From an uncultured Verrucomicrobia subdivision 3 bacterium (GTDB lineage Bacteria > Verrucomicrobiota > Verrucomicrobiia > Limisphaerales > UBA11358): DNA of 64,000 bases. Below, piece after piece: positions 29,701-38,778 of the stretch. A program made the translations under genes and the position numbers. Location of the stretch: positions 105,074-169,073 of the forward strand of contig CAINLR010000017.1 in the NCBI GenBank assembly GCA_903850425.1, in the 5' to 3' direction. Below the pieces are notes generated by a model. The model ran no database searches, was not told the DNA's origin, and saw only the letters and a list, made by a program, of their open reading frames with translations. Positions within the stretch are counted from its first letter, which is position 1. Every line of letters begins with the position of its first letter.

Positions 29701-32700
29701 CGATGCTTCCATTGCAATGTATAGCAGCGCGACACCTCAGTTCGCGATTTCCAATGTGGATGTCGGCACTTACCGTCTCACTATTCCCGGATACAATCCC
29801 TCCAACGGCGTGCTGATCACGTCCCCGGAAGGCGGCATGAGCATCAACCAGGACAACATCATTAATTACGCAGCAGATGGCGACGGATGGCTGATTTATT
29901 CGCGCGACATCAATGCTGGCGCTTTGCCCACTTTGGAAACTCCCACGGACAACTCGGTCACGCCGCCACAAATTCAACCCGTGGCTTCCTTTGTTTTCAT
30001 CCCTGGACCAAAGCCAGGGTTTTCGGTGACGCCGACCAGCGGTTTAAATACGACTGAAAGCGGCGGGACAGACCATTTTACTGTGGCTCTGACCTATCCG
30101 CCAACTGCCGACGTAACCATTAACTTGGCGTCCAGCGATACAACTGAAGGCATTGCTGCGCCAGCCTCGCTCACCTTCACAACCAATAATTGGAATGTGC
30201 CGCAAACCGTCACGGTCACTGGTGTGGATGACACTATTGTGGATGGACCAATCACCTATTCAATCGTCCTGTCTCCGGCAATCAGCGCCGATCCAGCTTA
30301 CACCGGCTTGGTTCCGCCGCCAGTTACAGCAGTCAATGCGGACAATGATCAGGCTGGCGTCACAGTAACTCCCACCAGTGGCCTCGTCACGACCGAAGGC
30401 GGTGGCTCTGTTAGTTTCAGCGTTCGTCTTAATTCGCAGCCTGCCGCCGAAGTTGTGATTGGTCTTTCATCAAGCAATCTCGGCGAAGGCACGGTGTCAC
30501 CTGCTTCTTTGACCTTCAATTCGACAAACTGGAATACTTATCAAGTGGTAACCGTTCACGGCGTTGACGACTATGTGGTGGATGGAACCGTCTTTTACTC
30601 GATCATCACGGCACCGGCGGTGAGCGCCGACCCGAATTACAATGGCTTCAAGGCCGTGAATGTATCTGTGGCGAACTTGGACAATGACACTGCCGGGATC
30701 GCCTTGTCTAATCCTGGTCCTTTCTCTGTGGTTGAAGGTCATAGCACAAACTACACAATTGTGCTTCATTCTCAACCCGTCGCGGATGTTCTGATTCATA
30801 CAGTCTCCAGCAACCCGGCAAAGGGGATTCCTTATCCCTCCACCTTGACGTTTAATGCGGCTAACTGGAATGTGCCACAACCCGTCACGCTGTCTGCTCC
30901 GGATAATTTTATCAATGACGGTGACATCAGTTACACTATTACTACGACAGTAACTTCCGCCGATCCAGTTTACTCCGGTTTTTTCATTCCGATTATTGCG
31001 GCGACAACAATTGACAACGAGCCAGGGTTGTCATTGCCTTCCGCCGACTGCAACTACACTCTCGGCGGCCCAGGCTCATTGATTGATGCGCAAGCGGCCA
31101 TTAACGACACAATCAATGCAAACTACTCCGGCGGTGCCTTGACTGTAGCCATAACTCTGAACGGCAGGGCGAGTGATATTTTGGAAATTCACAATAATGC
31201 AATCGGCGCTGGTCAAATCAGCCTTTCCGACACCAACGTGCTTTACAACACCTCGGTGATCGGCAGTTATTCGGGCGGTGCGAATAACACACCGCTTGTC
31301 ATCAGCCTCAACAGTCAAGCCACACCGGTGACCGTTCAAGCTCTTTTGCGCAACATTAGCTTCCGCACTACTTCGACTACGCCCGTGATCCGCAGAGTGA
31401 CGGTGGCGTTGAACGACGGCATCGGCGGCGTCAGCACGGCGAGTAAAGTCGTTAGGATCGGCTTGTTAACGGACATGCAGTTTCAGGAAGGCGCTGACTA
31501 TGGCTATGGCGTTTATACGGGGGAGAACGACATCTCCTTGTCTCAAGCCAACCCTAACCGCGCCCAACCCGCCGGCACAGCGACCGATGGTCTGCTGATT
31601 GACTGGCCAGATGGTGGTGTGGCCAACGAGAGTCAGGTGTTGATGCGGTTCGATAATCTGATCGGCACCAACGCCAATCAAATTCCGCCGGGGGCCACCA
31701 TTGTTTCCGCTGAACTGCTGTTGACGATGCTAAATCCGGGCCAAGGCGGCACGTTTAACCGCATGTTAATTCCTTGGGACGCAACGAATGCAACTTGGAA
31801 CAGTGTCGGCGGCGGAATTCAGAAGGATGACAATCAGGCGCGCTCAACTTACGATTCACAGTTGGGCGACCAAATCGGCACCGGCACCACCGGTTACGGC
31901 GCCATTGCTGTAGGTGTGACGCCTGACGTTCAGATATGGGCAAACGGGACAAACAATTACGGCTGGGTTATCAGCGGCTGGCCGTTCAATACGGACGGCA
32001 CGGGATTCTATCCGTCCGAGGCGGATGATGTGACCGTGCGCCCGCGCCTGCACGTGCTTTGGCTGCCCCCGGGTGAAACCAGCGTGAGCTTGCGCCAAGG
32101 CGTCAATGGTTACACCGACGCCCATGACACAAAAATTCAACCCAGCTCGCCGGACTTGGACGCTTCAGCGTTGACCACGGTGTTCGTTGATTATTTAAGT
32201 TTGACGAACGGCGACACCGAGCAAGTGTTGATCCGCTTTGATAACCTTTTTGGCACTGGCTCGAATCAAGTGCCGGCGGGTGTGCAGATTGATGCCGCCG
32301 TTCTCGACTTGGCCAGCATGACCGCCAACGCAATGGGTGACGGCGGTCAATTCTATACCTTGCTGATGTCGTGGGGCGACACGAATTCTACCTGGAACTC
32401 GTGGAATGGCGGCGTCCAGCCCGATGGCGTCAAAGCCACAATTGTTTCGAACTCCAAGGCCGGCACGCCTGACTTCGGCGCTTTGGTCCAAGCTGGTTTC
32501 AACTCCTTCGATGTCACCACCGATGTGCGCACGTGGGCTAGCGGCTCACTCACCAACTACGGCTGGGCGATACTTCCGTGGCCCGGCGGATCGGACGGCT
32601 GGGGCTTCAACACCTCGGAGGCGACTACCGAGCGCGAACGCCCGCAATTGCGTATCTACTACTCGATCCCGCCGGTCAGTCCTGCGCTGATCCAGGCACC

Positions 32701-32896
32701 GGTGATTTCGCCGACCCAGGTGCAAATTTGGTTCGCAGGAAGCGCCGGCAAGACTTACTCGGTTGAGCGCGCGGCAGCGCTGAATGGAAGTTGGTCGGCC
32801 ATCGGAACGGCGACCGTCGGCGGAGACGGCAATGGCAGCTTCAGCGATGTCTCGCCTTTGTCAGGCTCGGCGTTCTATCGCGTGGTATATCGCTGA
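26771..32896 (+). CDS. Giant secreted protein with duplicated module, six Calx-beta-like repeats and two DNRLRE-like domains
   Basis: 2041 aa. The signal peptide is long (LLLTALVGATLGHLTALATP). A module (VTVQQNDTANTAASVTLIPT, NGRDNGEG) spans about 48-395 and is followed by three repeats of about 112 aa (TPT.GLNT.E, TVTVTGVDD, PLYNGL...NADNDQ). The whole block recurs from about residue 737 with a period of 2064 nt (688 aa). A cadherin-like segment follows (about 1420-1560), then two DNRLRE/CBM96-like domains (about 1570-1770 and 1775-1975; QVLMRFDNLIGTN, QVLIRFDNLFGTG, TWNS) and a C-terminal module ending AFYRVVYR. Family knowledge suggests calcium-stabilised surface repeats and polysaccharide contact. 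No catalytic site is evident. Confidence 0.85.
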   Translation: MKPKFILHLATGVPIATGFARCRTWFKKLLLTALVGATLGHLTALATPVFHRISAATVTVQQNDTANTAASVTLIPTLAINDFRVLNGPTSGNSRADYFVQIGTNAANNVTNGILISSITDNGRDNGEGTGTFYGTCAVDSGASASPGSSGQWWVPVFGNPIASSPSYGEYNFDFAAAYFRYSDGWYGGWLVNKGGTNNAVVTSLSADHWIGNPNMILGTHVTPIGSAKTVVNLLPFGLDSRVNAILLCCGGKNEENYAVSQPNSDGTWTVTTRDNITGSAEADPNAFVCIPLTNHMIVSGRFNGDASIAMQSGAFYVTNTDVGTYHLVIPGVVPTNGVLIISGEGGGSANNFSIVSYQAAADGWDIQTRSIGASGPNLLQLPATDGAASFTYIPAPTPGFTVTPTNGLNTSENGTSDHFTVVLDSPPVADVTINVASSNPNEGIASPSSLTFSTNNWNVLQTVTVTGVDDAVVDGPIPYTVVLSPAVSTDPLYNGLDPADVSVVNADNDQAGITVNPNIGLVTTEAGGSATFSVSLNSQPSANVTIGFSSSNPSQGVVSPSTLTFNSSNWNTNQTVTITGVDDFIDDGDIAYSIITAPAVSTDTNYSGLKGSNVSVVNQNIDHAGVSLSISVPIRLVEGQTTNYTVVLNSKPTSSVVINLTSSNPQKGTVSPTALTFNAANWNVPQAVVLTAVDNTISDGDFSYTITGLATSTDTNYSGMTIPVLAATTVDNEPPIIYPVSAANVNVVQNDIGNTTLSVTVTPTLSINDMRVRPGSIRGIYNLQVGVYSSDDLTNGLIMSSVTENGRDNGDGTFTYDMSAIAGSTDPSSPGYQVVMYDTTASRARANGSFAVAYFTYANWICGWGRNSTAINGGPTDLFTGSPGVNLGEQFGSSGGGVFSLDLRSMGISSTNDGVLIVNHGKDEGNFALSHANDDGTWSLWVKDNHGDAVAYEQDPIAFVFIPRTNNTVISGKFMSDASIAMYSSATPQFAISNVDVGTYRLTIPGYNPSNGVLITSPEGGMSINQDNIINYAADGDGWLIYSRDINAGALPTLETPTDNSVTPPQIQPVASFVFIPGPKPGFSVTPTSGLNTTESGGTDHFTVALTYPPTADVTINLASSDTTEGIAAPASLTFTTNNWNVPQTVTVTGVDDTIVDGPITYSIVLSPAISADPAYTGLVPPPVTAVNADNDQAGVTVTPTSGLVTTEGGGSVSFSVRLNSQPAAEVVIGLSSSNLGEGTVSPASLTFNSTNWNTYQVVTVHGVDDYVVDGTVFYSIITAPAVSADPNYNGFKAVNVSVANLDNDTAGIALSNPGPFSVVEGHSTNYTIVLHSQPVADVLIHTVSSNPAKGIPYPSTLTFNAANWNVPQPVTLSAPDNFINDGDISYTITTTVTSADPVYSGFFIPIIAATTIDNEPGLSLPSADCNYTLGGPGSLIDAQAAINDTINANYSGGALTVAITLNGRASDILEIHNNAIGAGQISLSDTNVLYNTSVIGSYSGGANNTPLVISLNSQATPVTVQALLRNISFRTTSTTPVIRRVTVALNDGIGGVSTASKVVRIGLLTDMQFQEGADYGYGVYTGENDISLSQANPNRAQPAGTATDGLLIDWPDGGVANESQVLMRFDNLIGTNANQIPPGATIVSAELLLTMLNPGQGGTFNRMLIPWDATNATWNSVGGGIQKDDNQARSTYDSQLGDQIGTGTTGYGAIAVGVTPDVQIWANGTNNYGWVISGWPFNTDGTGFYPSEADDVTVRPRLHVLWLPPGETSVSLRQGVNGYTDAHDTKIQPSSPDLDASALTTVFVDYLSLTNGDTEQVLIRFDNLFGTGSNQVPAGVQIDAAVLDLASMTANAMGDGGQFYTLLMSWGDTNSTWNSWNGGVQPDGVKATIVSNSKAGTPDFGALVQAGFNSFDVTTDVRTWASGSLTNYGWAILPWPGGSDGWGFNTSEATTERERPQLRIYYSIPPVSPALIQAPVISPTQVQIWFAGSAGKTYSVERAAALNGSWSAIGTATVGGDGNGSFSDVSPLSGSAFYRVVYR

Positions 32897-32963
32897 ATGT
32901 TTGAAAAGTTTCGTGGCAGGCGCGGATTTTTGTCCCGCGCCTGCCACTTAATTCTGAAATATA

Positions 32964-33800
32964 ATGAACAGCTCTACCTCGAATCAAAATAATATGAACG
33001 GCCGTTTAGGAAATCCCGAACGTAAAACACAAGCTGGCAATCAATGGCCGCACGCCGATAGAAACGGTTTTACCTTGATCGAGCTGCTGGTGGTAATTGC
33101 TATCATCGCCATTCTCGCGGCGATGCTGCTGCCAGCATTATCCAAGGCCAAGGAACGCGCGAAGCGCATCGGTTGCGTCAACAATCTGAAGCAGATGGAT
33201 CTGGGCAGCATGTTGTATGCGGATGATAACAACGGGAACCTGACCGGCGCCACTTGGAACCCGCCGACTTTTGTTGCCACGGCAAAAAGTGACCGCGACG
33301 GTGCCGATGACGACGTGAATTGGCTTTATCCATCTTACATCAGGAGCTTCGGCACCTTCATCTGTCCGTCAACACAGGATTTTATCAGCCCCAAAACCGT
33401 GCAAATCCCTCAAGGCACCAAAACTGTCGTGGTGGATCTCGCCAACAATGCTGTCAGTCCCAAAGCCCCCAACAACGAAGGCACCAGTTATGAAGTCTTC
33501 GGTGTATTCAGCGGCACGGGCCAAAAGAAAACCGAGCGCACGCTCACGGGTTACGTCAATGTTCTTTACCTCGCCGGCACGAAACCCGGACCTTCGCGTA
33601 TTCTCCTGATGGCGGATGGTGATGACACCTCTGCCTATGGCGGCAGCAAAAACAACAACTGGCCCGACCCCGATAACAACCATGGGGCCGCAGGAACATG
33701 CATGAACTTTTGCGACGGCCACGCCGAATGGGTGACCATCAAGCACTTTCTTGACGTGTGGAACATGGGTTCGGACTCCAACACCAAGGCACCGCCGTGA
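32964..33800 (+). CDS. Type II pseudopilin-like protein
   Basis: 278 aa starting at ATG 32964. A hydrophilic leader of about 35 residues precedes [20 protein letters not shown], then [20 protein letters not shown]. The long leader is common in this family. The C-terminal motif is H-x10-DG ([19 protein letters not shown]), one residue longer than in the paralogue at 131-1024. The protein would be processed by prepilin peptidase and held in the inner membrane or periplasm. It follows the giant-repeat gene by 67 bp and may be co-transcribed, which would connect it with export or display of that protein (inference). Confidence 0.9.
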   Translation: MNSSTSNQNNMNGRLGNPERKTQAGNQWPHADRNGFTLIELLVVIAIIAILAAMLLPALSKAKERAKRIGCVNNLKQMDLGSMLYADDNNGNLTGATWNPPTFVATAKSDRDGADDDVNWLYPSYIRSFGTFICPSTQDFISPKTVQIPQGTKTVVVDLANNAVSPKAPNNEGTSYEVFGVFSGTGQKKTERTLTGYVNVLYLAGTKPGPSRILLMADGDDTSAYGGSKNNNWPDPDNNHGAAGTCMNFCDGHAEWVTIKHFLDVWNMGSDSNTKAPP

Positions 33801-33975
33801 GCCGAGCGAATCGCCGCCCTTGGTCCTATAGTCGGTGCAGGCATCCGCCGAACCTCGGAGCCTATTGTGTTTTGCTGACGGCTGCACGCGCTTGCCCTAA
33901 GCCGCAGCAGTTTCACGAAATTGTCACACTTTCACAGTTGAAGGCTTCGGCCTGAAACGGCATGTTAATCATTTT

Positions 33976-35547
33976 ATGTGTATTTCTGCGGGCCGACTTA
34001 TTTTCATTTTTGTTGCCTTGGCGATGACCGCGCCAACCGCGCCAGCCGCCGGTCGCGCGAAGTATTTTATCCTGGTGGTCTGGGATGGAATGCGGCCCGA
34101 TTTTGTTTCGCCTGAACTCACGCCGACGCTGTATGCCTTGCGCCAGGAGGGTGTCTGGTTTGCCAATCATCATCCGGCGTATCCGTCCTCGACCGAGGTG
34201 AACGGCACCGTGCTGGCCACGGGGGCGTTTCCCGAACACAGCCACATCCTGGCCAACAACGAATACCGCCCGGAAATCGAGCCGTTGATCCCAATCCCAA
34301 CGCAATCGCTCAAAGCCGTCCGGCGGGGCGATGAAGTGACGGGCGGACAATACATCGCCGTTCCCACCGTGGCGGAATTGCTGCACGGACACCATTGGAA
34401 CACGGCCGTGGCGGGTGCCAAGCCGGTGGCGCTGTTGCATGACCGGCAACCCCGCAGCGACGATTCGCCTAATCCGGTGTGGTTCGCCGAGGGCTGCCTG
34501 CCGGCGACACGCCTGCCGGTGTTGACAAATCTATTGGGGATTTTCCCGGCAGCGGCCTCGCCGAATGTCGGTCGCGATGAATGGGCGGCGCGCTGTCTGA
34601 CGGAAGCGTTTTGGGGCGCGCAGCCGCCGCGCTATTCCGTGCTCTGGTTGAGCGAACCGGATTATTCCCAGCATCAGCATGGCCCGGGTTCGCCCGAGGC
34701 GCTGGCGGCCATTCGGAATTGCGACGACCGGCTGGCCACCGTGTTGCACGCGTTGGAACGGCGCGGCGTGCGCGCTGAAACCGATATCATTGTCGTGTCC
34801 GACCACGGCTTCTCAACCATCGGTGCAAACTGCGATGTGGGCGAGAGTTTGCGCGCCGCCGGCTTCAACGCGCATTCAACCTGGGAACAGCCGCCAAAAC
34901 AAGATGACGTGGTGGTCGTGGGCAACGGCGGCTCGGTGATGCTTTACGTCATCGGCAAATCGCCCGTGCTCATCAGCAACCTGGTCGTCACCTTGCAGCA
35001 ACAGCCTTTTAGCGGCGTCATTTTTGCCTCGAACCATTTGCCTGGAACATTTCCGCGGGCCGAAGTGAACGTGGCGGGACCCACGGCGCCGGACATCATC
35101 GTCTCCACTCGCTGGACGCGGTTGCCGGCGCACGATGAGCATCCCCACGTCGTGGTGTTTAATGACGGTTACCACGAATACTCTGCGGGCTGCGGCATGC
35201 ACGTCACGTTGAGCCCGACCGATCTGCACAACACTTGCGTGGCGGCGGGGCCGGATTTTCGCAAGGGCGTCGTGGATCCGCTCCCGTCGGGCAACGTGGA
35301 CATTGTGCCGACGCTGCTGCACTTGATGGACCTCCAAAGCACGACGCTGGATGGCCGTGTCTTGAGTGAAGCCTTGGTTGGAGCGAGCGCCATGTCGGGT
35401 CGTGTTGAATTGGGCCGACTTGACGCCCACGTTCAGTTTGCGGGCGGGACCTGGATGCAGTATCTCAATTTTGTGGAGCTGAACGGCGTCCGCTATCTCG
35501 ACGAGGGCAACGGCGGATTGAAAGCCTCCGCAGTGGTGGCCAAATAA
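33976..35547 (+). CDS. Alkaline phosphatase superfamily protein (type I phosphodiesterase/nucleotide pyrophosphatase)
   Basis: 523 aa. Signal peptide about 1-25 (LIFIFVALAMTAPTAPAAG). The metal/nucleophile signatures of the family are present in order: VVWDGMRPDF (about 36), PSSTEVNGTVLATGAFPEHS (about 72; Ser/Thr nucleophile region), EPDYSQHQHGPGS (about 235) and VSDHGFS (about 275). A late GCGMHVT contains the third-site His. Such enzymes hydrolyse phosphodiesters or phosphomonoesters with two zinc ions. The substrate is not predictable. It is single, convergent with the AraC gene at 35608. Confidence 0.88.
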   Translation: MCISAGRLIFIFVALAMTAPTAPAAGRAKYFILVVWDGMRPDFVSPELTPTLYALRQEGVWFANHHPAYPSSTEVNGTVLATGAFPEHSHILANNEYRPEIEPLIPIPTQSLKAVRRGDEVTGGQYIAVPTVAELLHGHHWNTAVAGAKPVALLHDRQPRSDDSPNPVWFAEGCLPATRLPVLTNLLGIFPAAASPNVGRDEWAARCLTEAFWGAQPPRYSVLWLSEPDYSQHQHGPGSPEALAAIRNCDDRLATVLHALERRGVRAETDIIVVSDHGFSTIGANCDVGESLRAAGFNAHSTWEQPPKQDDVVVVGNGGSVMLYVIGKSPVLISNLVVTLQQQPFSGVIFASNHLPGTFPRAEVNVAGPTAPDIIVSTRWTRLPAHDEHPHVVVFNDGYHEYSAGCGMHVTLSPTDLHNTCVAAGPDFRKGVVDPLPSGNVDIVPTLLHLMDLQSTTLDGRVLSEALVGASAMSGRVELGRLDAHVQFAGGTWMQYLNFVELNGVRYLDEGNGGLKASAVVAK

Positions 35548-35607
35548 CTGCCGGCAATCAAACCGCCGCCAGGCTGCGGCTCGGACACCGGCCTCATTCC
35601 GGTTAAC

Positions 35608-36648
35608 TCATTCCGATGGTTGCCGGACGATTCGCTTCAGCAAATCGCGAGCTAGCCCGGCTGCCATTGGCGGTTGACCGCCATGACTTCTAAAAATGGC
35701 ATTCGCGGAACAACTGGCGGATCCGCGCGCGGTGCTGCGTTGGCGGTATTCCTCGGGTGAAGCGGCATATTCCCGGCGGAAGGCCGCGATGAAATGGCTG
35801 CTGGTTTTGTATCCCAGTTCAAAACCGATTTCCTTGATGGAGAGCTTCGGATCTTGCAGCAAATCCAGTGCGCGTTCGAGCAGCATCCGGTTGTAAAAAC
35901 TGGCCGGGGTATGTTGCGTGGAGGCGAGGAACAGCCGGGTGAAGCGCTCTTCGCTGCTGCCCAGAAACCGGCAGAGGTGCTGCAGCCGGAAATTTTCCTT
36001 GCGGCACGAGCGCATGAATTCATACGCCCGCACAAATTCTTTCCGGGGCAGGCGCGGCAAATTGTCCGTTTTGACTTTGATGATGTTCGCGCGGGGCCAG
36101 GAGCGCATGGCTTCTACCAACATTCGGGTGGCCAGGGTTTCGATGACCAGTTTGTGTCCCGCCTGGCCATCGCGTAGTTCCTCCGCAATGGTTTGCGCAC
36201 AACCATGCAGCACGGCATTGTCCAGTTTGCCGGTAAACGCCGGGCAGGTGTCGCCATCCGCCGCCGGCAGATTGAATTCACTGGTGAGGGACGCGAGCAA
36301 CCGGCGGTCCAAAGTCAAACTGACGGCTTCGCACGGTTGACTGCCGCGCGCCAGATAGCCGCTGGCGTGCTCCACTCCAAAATTGCCCATCATGGTTCCT
36401 TGAGGACCAATGACATGGGTTTCGCCCAATTGGGTGACGACAATTTCTCCCGCGAGGCAAACGACAATGTTATATTCGGAATGCGTGTGGGGCTGGTAAT
36501 GAACATCCTCCTCCGGGCGGAAATTCTGCACGCACATCTGGCCGTCCCGGCCGGTCCAAAATGTGCAGTCGGATTTTTTCCCCGGCGGCCGGCCGCCGGA
36601 ACTTTCAAGATCCACGCGGGTCAACAGTGAATTGGCAAACATATGCAC
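35608..36648 (-). CDS. AraC family regulator with cupin sensor domain
   Basis: 346 aa. The N-terminal cupin (about 35-110) includes HYQPHTHSEYNIVVCLAGEI and a late G-x-M-G-N-F-G. The C-terminal AraC HTH (about 215-310) has LQHLCRFLGSSEERFTRLFL and IGFELGYKTSSHFIAAFRRE, then SPEEYR. This architecture usually senses a small sugar-like or aromatic molecule. It is divergent from the phosphonatase-like gene across a 384-bp gap, so that operon is a possible target, though nothing in the sequence proves it. Confidence 0.92.
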   Translation of the reverse strand: MHMFANSLLTRVDLESSGGRPPGKKSDCTFWTGRDGQMCVQNFRPEEDVHYQPHTHSEYNIVVCLAGEIVVTQLGETHVIGPQGTMMGNFGVEHASGYLARGSQPCEAVSLTLDRRLLASLTSEFNLPAADGDTCPAFTGKLDNAVLHGCAQTIAEELRDGQAGHKLVIETLATRMLVEAMRSWPRANIIKVKTDNLPRLPRKEFVRAYEFMRSCRKENFRLQHLCRFLGSSEERFTRLFLASTQHTPASFYNRMLLERALDLLQDPKLSIKEIGFELGYKTSSHFIAAFRREYAASPEEYRQRSTARGSASCSANAIFRSHGGQPPMAAGLARDLLKRIVRQPSE

Positions 36649-37032
36649 TCGATGAATAACTCCAGATCCTAGTCAAGGATCCTGACTTGCGAAGCTAGCA
36701 GAGAACCCTTTTCTGGATAGCGACGTTTGCGTGACAACGTGTGACAAATCGCAGCCGGCGCCTGCTTGTCTGCAAAGTGCGGGGCTGGATGAAAAACAGA
36801 TTTACTGCAATCCAACTCTGAAACAACCAGTCGGAAATCGAAGCGCGGTTAAAAGCTAATCAAGCTACAAGCCCGCAACATCGCGCCAACGCCAAAGCAT
36901 TGTCCAAAACGGTGCGTCTCAGCGGCGGCAAGGCGGAAAGGGAACATCGGCACGGCTTGTCATGGCCGCAGTTGCGAACACACTTCAAGGAAGTTCGACG
37001 AACCCGCGACGACAACGCAAACGAAACAACTC
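36649..37032. other. Divergent intergenic region, araC-like / phosphonatase-like
   Basis: 384 bp. Near the AraC start lie two GATCCT copies (36666-36690) with CAAG...CTTG arms, a possible operator for AraC autoregulation. The minus strand contains TTGACT in the same place. No gene is visible elsewhere in the gap. Confidence 0.35.
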
Positions 37033-37761
37033 ATGTCCAAAATCAAAATGGTGATGTTCGACCTCGCCGGCACCACGATCCGTGACGACAACGGTGTGCG
37101 CGACTGCCTCTACCAGGCGGCGGCGGAATTCAAGCTCCCAACCACGCCCGACGAAATCCAGTTGCACATGGGCACCAACAAAATTCATCTCTATCAATTC
37201 CTCATCGCCAAAGCCCGAGGCGCGGACGTGAATTTCCGCGATTTTGAAAAAGTCCAGTCGCCGGAAACGCTGGCACCCGCCACGCAGATTTTTCATCGCT
37301 ACGAGGAAATCATGCTCGCGTATTACCACCGCGAGGTGACGGAAATCCCCGGCGCGGCGGACACCTTCCGCTGGTGCCACGACCACGGCATCAAAGTGGC
37401 CACGGGCACGGGCTTTCACCGGCAGATCACCGAGGCGATCATGGACGGCCTCGGCTGGTTGCGCGATGGGTTGGTGGATATTTCTGTGGATGTCGAGCAC
37501 ACGCCACAGCAGCGCGGTCGTCCGGCACCGTTCATGATTTTTCACGCCATGACCCAGCTCGACATCCAGTGCGTGAACGAGGTGGTCAAAGTCGGCGACA
37601 CGCCGGCGGACATGCTGGAAGGGGCAAATGCCGGCTGCCGTGGCATCGTGGGCGTGTTGAGCGGCCCGCTGCCGGTCACCGCGTGGGGTGGCTACCGGCA
37701 CACGCATGTGATTCCAAGCGTGAAGGTGCTGCCACAATTGATCGAAGCCGAATTCGCCTGA
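37033..37761 (+). CDS. Phosphonatase-like HAD hydrolase
   Basis: 242 aa. HAD motif I MVMFDLAGTTIRDD (nucleophile D10; GTT as in phosphonatases), a helical cap (about 20-95) with MGTNK (K50) in the position where phosphonoacetaldehyde hydrolase has its Schiff-base Lys, motif II VATGTG (about 120) and motifs III/IV VGDTPADMLEGANAGC (about 188). This fits the PhnX-like phosphonatase group, which cleaves or dephosphorylates phosphonate-derived aldehydes or related phosphates. It is followed after 4 nt by a truncated phosphonate-associated alcohol dehydrogenase, which supports a phosphonate-catabolism context. The true substrate is uncertain. Confidence 0.85.
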   Translation: MSKIKMVMFDLAGTTIRDDNGVRDCLYQAAAEFKLPTTPDEIQLHMGTNKIHLYQFLIAKARGADVNFRDFEKVQSPETLAPATQIFHRYEEIMLAYYHREVTEIPGAADTFRWCHDHGIKVATGTGFHRQITEAIMDGLGWLRDGLVDISVDVEHTPQQRGRPAPFMIFHAMTQLDIQCVNEVVKVGDTPADMLEGANAGCRGIVGVLSGPLPVTAWGGYRHTHVIPSVKVLPQLIEAEFA

Positions 37762-37765
37762 ACTG

Positions 37766-38251
37766 ATGAAGACCAGCAAACTGGCGGTCTTTCACGCGAA
37801 TGGCTTGCCCTTCACTTATGAAACCGTGCCGGTGCCGGCATTGCGTGAAGGCGAAATTCTCATCCGCAACGAATACGTCACGCTGTGTCGCAGCGACCTG
37901 AATACTTTTTCCGGCAAGCGCATGGAAAAGACGCCGACAATTCTGGGGCATGAAATTGTTGGCGTGATTGATGACTTGGCTCCCGGCGCTCCGACGCGGG
38001 ATTGCCGGGGAACAGAATTGCGTCGGGGCGATCGCGTGACGTGGGCCATCTATGCCTCGAATCCTGATTCGTGGATGGCGCGCAATGGCATTCCGCAAAA
38101 AGGGCCGGACTTGTTCAAATATGGTCACGAACAGATCAACCCGGCCAGCACGTTGCACGGCGGTCTCGCCGAATACTGCGTGCTGCGCCGGCACAGGCCG
38201 GTGACCGGGAGGCGTGTCCTCAGATTGAGGACATTCAGGCTTGGTATTTGA
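37766..38251 (+). pseudogene. Truncated zinc alcohol dehydrogenase (phosphonate-catabolism-associated type)
   Basis: 161-codon frame. The first about 142 residues form the GroES-like domain of a medium-chain dehydrogenase: VTLCRSDLNTFSG (zinc Cys), ILGHEIVGVID (GHE, zinc) and GDRVTW. It resembles the family found beside phosphonatase-like hydrolases. After GGLAEYCVLRR (about 38190) the normal Rossmann NAD-binding half is absent and the frame runs through foreign sequence (RHRPVTGRRVLRLRTF) into the repeat at 38207. About 190 residues are missing, so the product cannot be an active dehydrogenase. The break coincides with the edge of the island. Confidence 0.75.
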
Positions 38252-38262
38252 GTTGGGCGAGC
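38207..38262. repeat. Left copy of hairpin-containing direct repeat flanking the island
   Basis: The copy contains a perfect 8-bp hairpin TGTCCTCA-GAT-TGAGGACA (38215-38233) and then TTCAGGCTTGGTATTTGAGT. Over the 32 bases from ACATTCAGG to GCGAGC it matches the copy at 42374-42427 at 29 positions, in the same orientation. In the minus direction it encodes LAQLKYQ-A-stop followed at once by the hairpin, so it may be the 3' end plus terminator of an element gene. Confidence 0.65.
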
Positions 38263-38459
38263 AGGCCTTCCGCGACGCACACATCGGTGCGCAGCCCTTG
38301 ATAGACGGGCTGATATCGGGCATGGGTCTCCCGGTGTGCGAATCGGTAACGCACGGCGACGACCTGACCGACCTTTGGGATGGGATGAGCCACAGGGCCG
38401 TGAGCGTGGCCCCGCCGGTGATGAGGATCGGGGTGAGATGTTGGTTTTCGATAGAGCAC
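38235..38459 (-). CDS. Short unidentified frame in element-like sequence
   Basis: Up to 74 codons from GTG 38459 with an AAAGGAG just upstream, ending VCVAEGLLAQLKYQA. The C-terminal residues LAQLKYQ recur in the right-hand repeat. Another frame over the first 40 codons also reads plausibly (IENQHLTPILITGGATLTAL), so a frameshift is possible. No family is recognised. It may be a remnant of a mobile-element gene. Confidence 0.3.
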   Translation of the reverse strand: MLYRKPTSHPDPHHRRGHAHGPVAHPIPKVGQVVAVRYRFAHRETHARYQPVYQGLRTDVCVAEGLLAQLKYQA

Positions 38460-38481
38460 TCCTTTCGGGGGGAAAGCAAAA

Positions 38482-38500
38482 CCCCGGCGGGCAGCCGGGG
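38482..38500 (-). terminator. Intrinsic terminator-like hairpin (minus strand)
   Basis: CCCCGGC (38482-38488) pairs with GCCGGGG (38494-38500). Read on the minus strand the stem is followed by TTTTGCTTT. It lies about 280 bp past the stop of the adenylosuccinate-synthetase-like gene and could terminate the triad operon, or act as an attenuator before the frame at 38459. Confidence 0.5.
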
Positions 38501-38778
38501 CTTTGGCGAGGGATGGTGGAAGGGATGCCAGGCGGATTAACCGCCGGCCACCCGACCAAGACTTAGGGCCGTGGTCATAGACTTATAGCACAAAAGGGAG
38601 GGCGGTTGCGCGCTGGCCGGGGTGCCTACGAACGGCGGCCAATAGTCAGGGTCTTGAAACCCAAATCTTTGAAAACCCAACACTAATTCAGACCGTTGTG
38701 CCGTCGGCCGGTTCGAACGAATATTATATGGTCGCTTATCATTCGGATGCTTCGGTTCATGCTCTCCCGCCTCGATAC
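38501..38778. other. Non-coding interval inside the island
   Basis: About 280 bp between the hairpin and the stop of the PurA-like gene. No open frame with family resemblance and no further repeat was seen. Confidence 0.4.
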
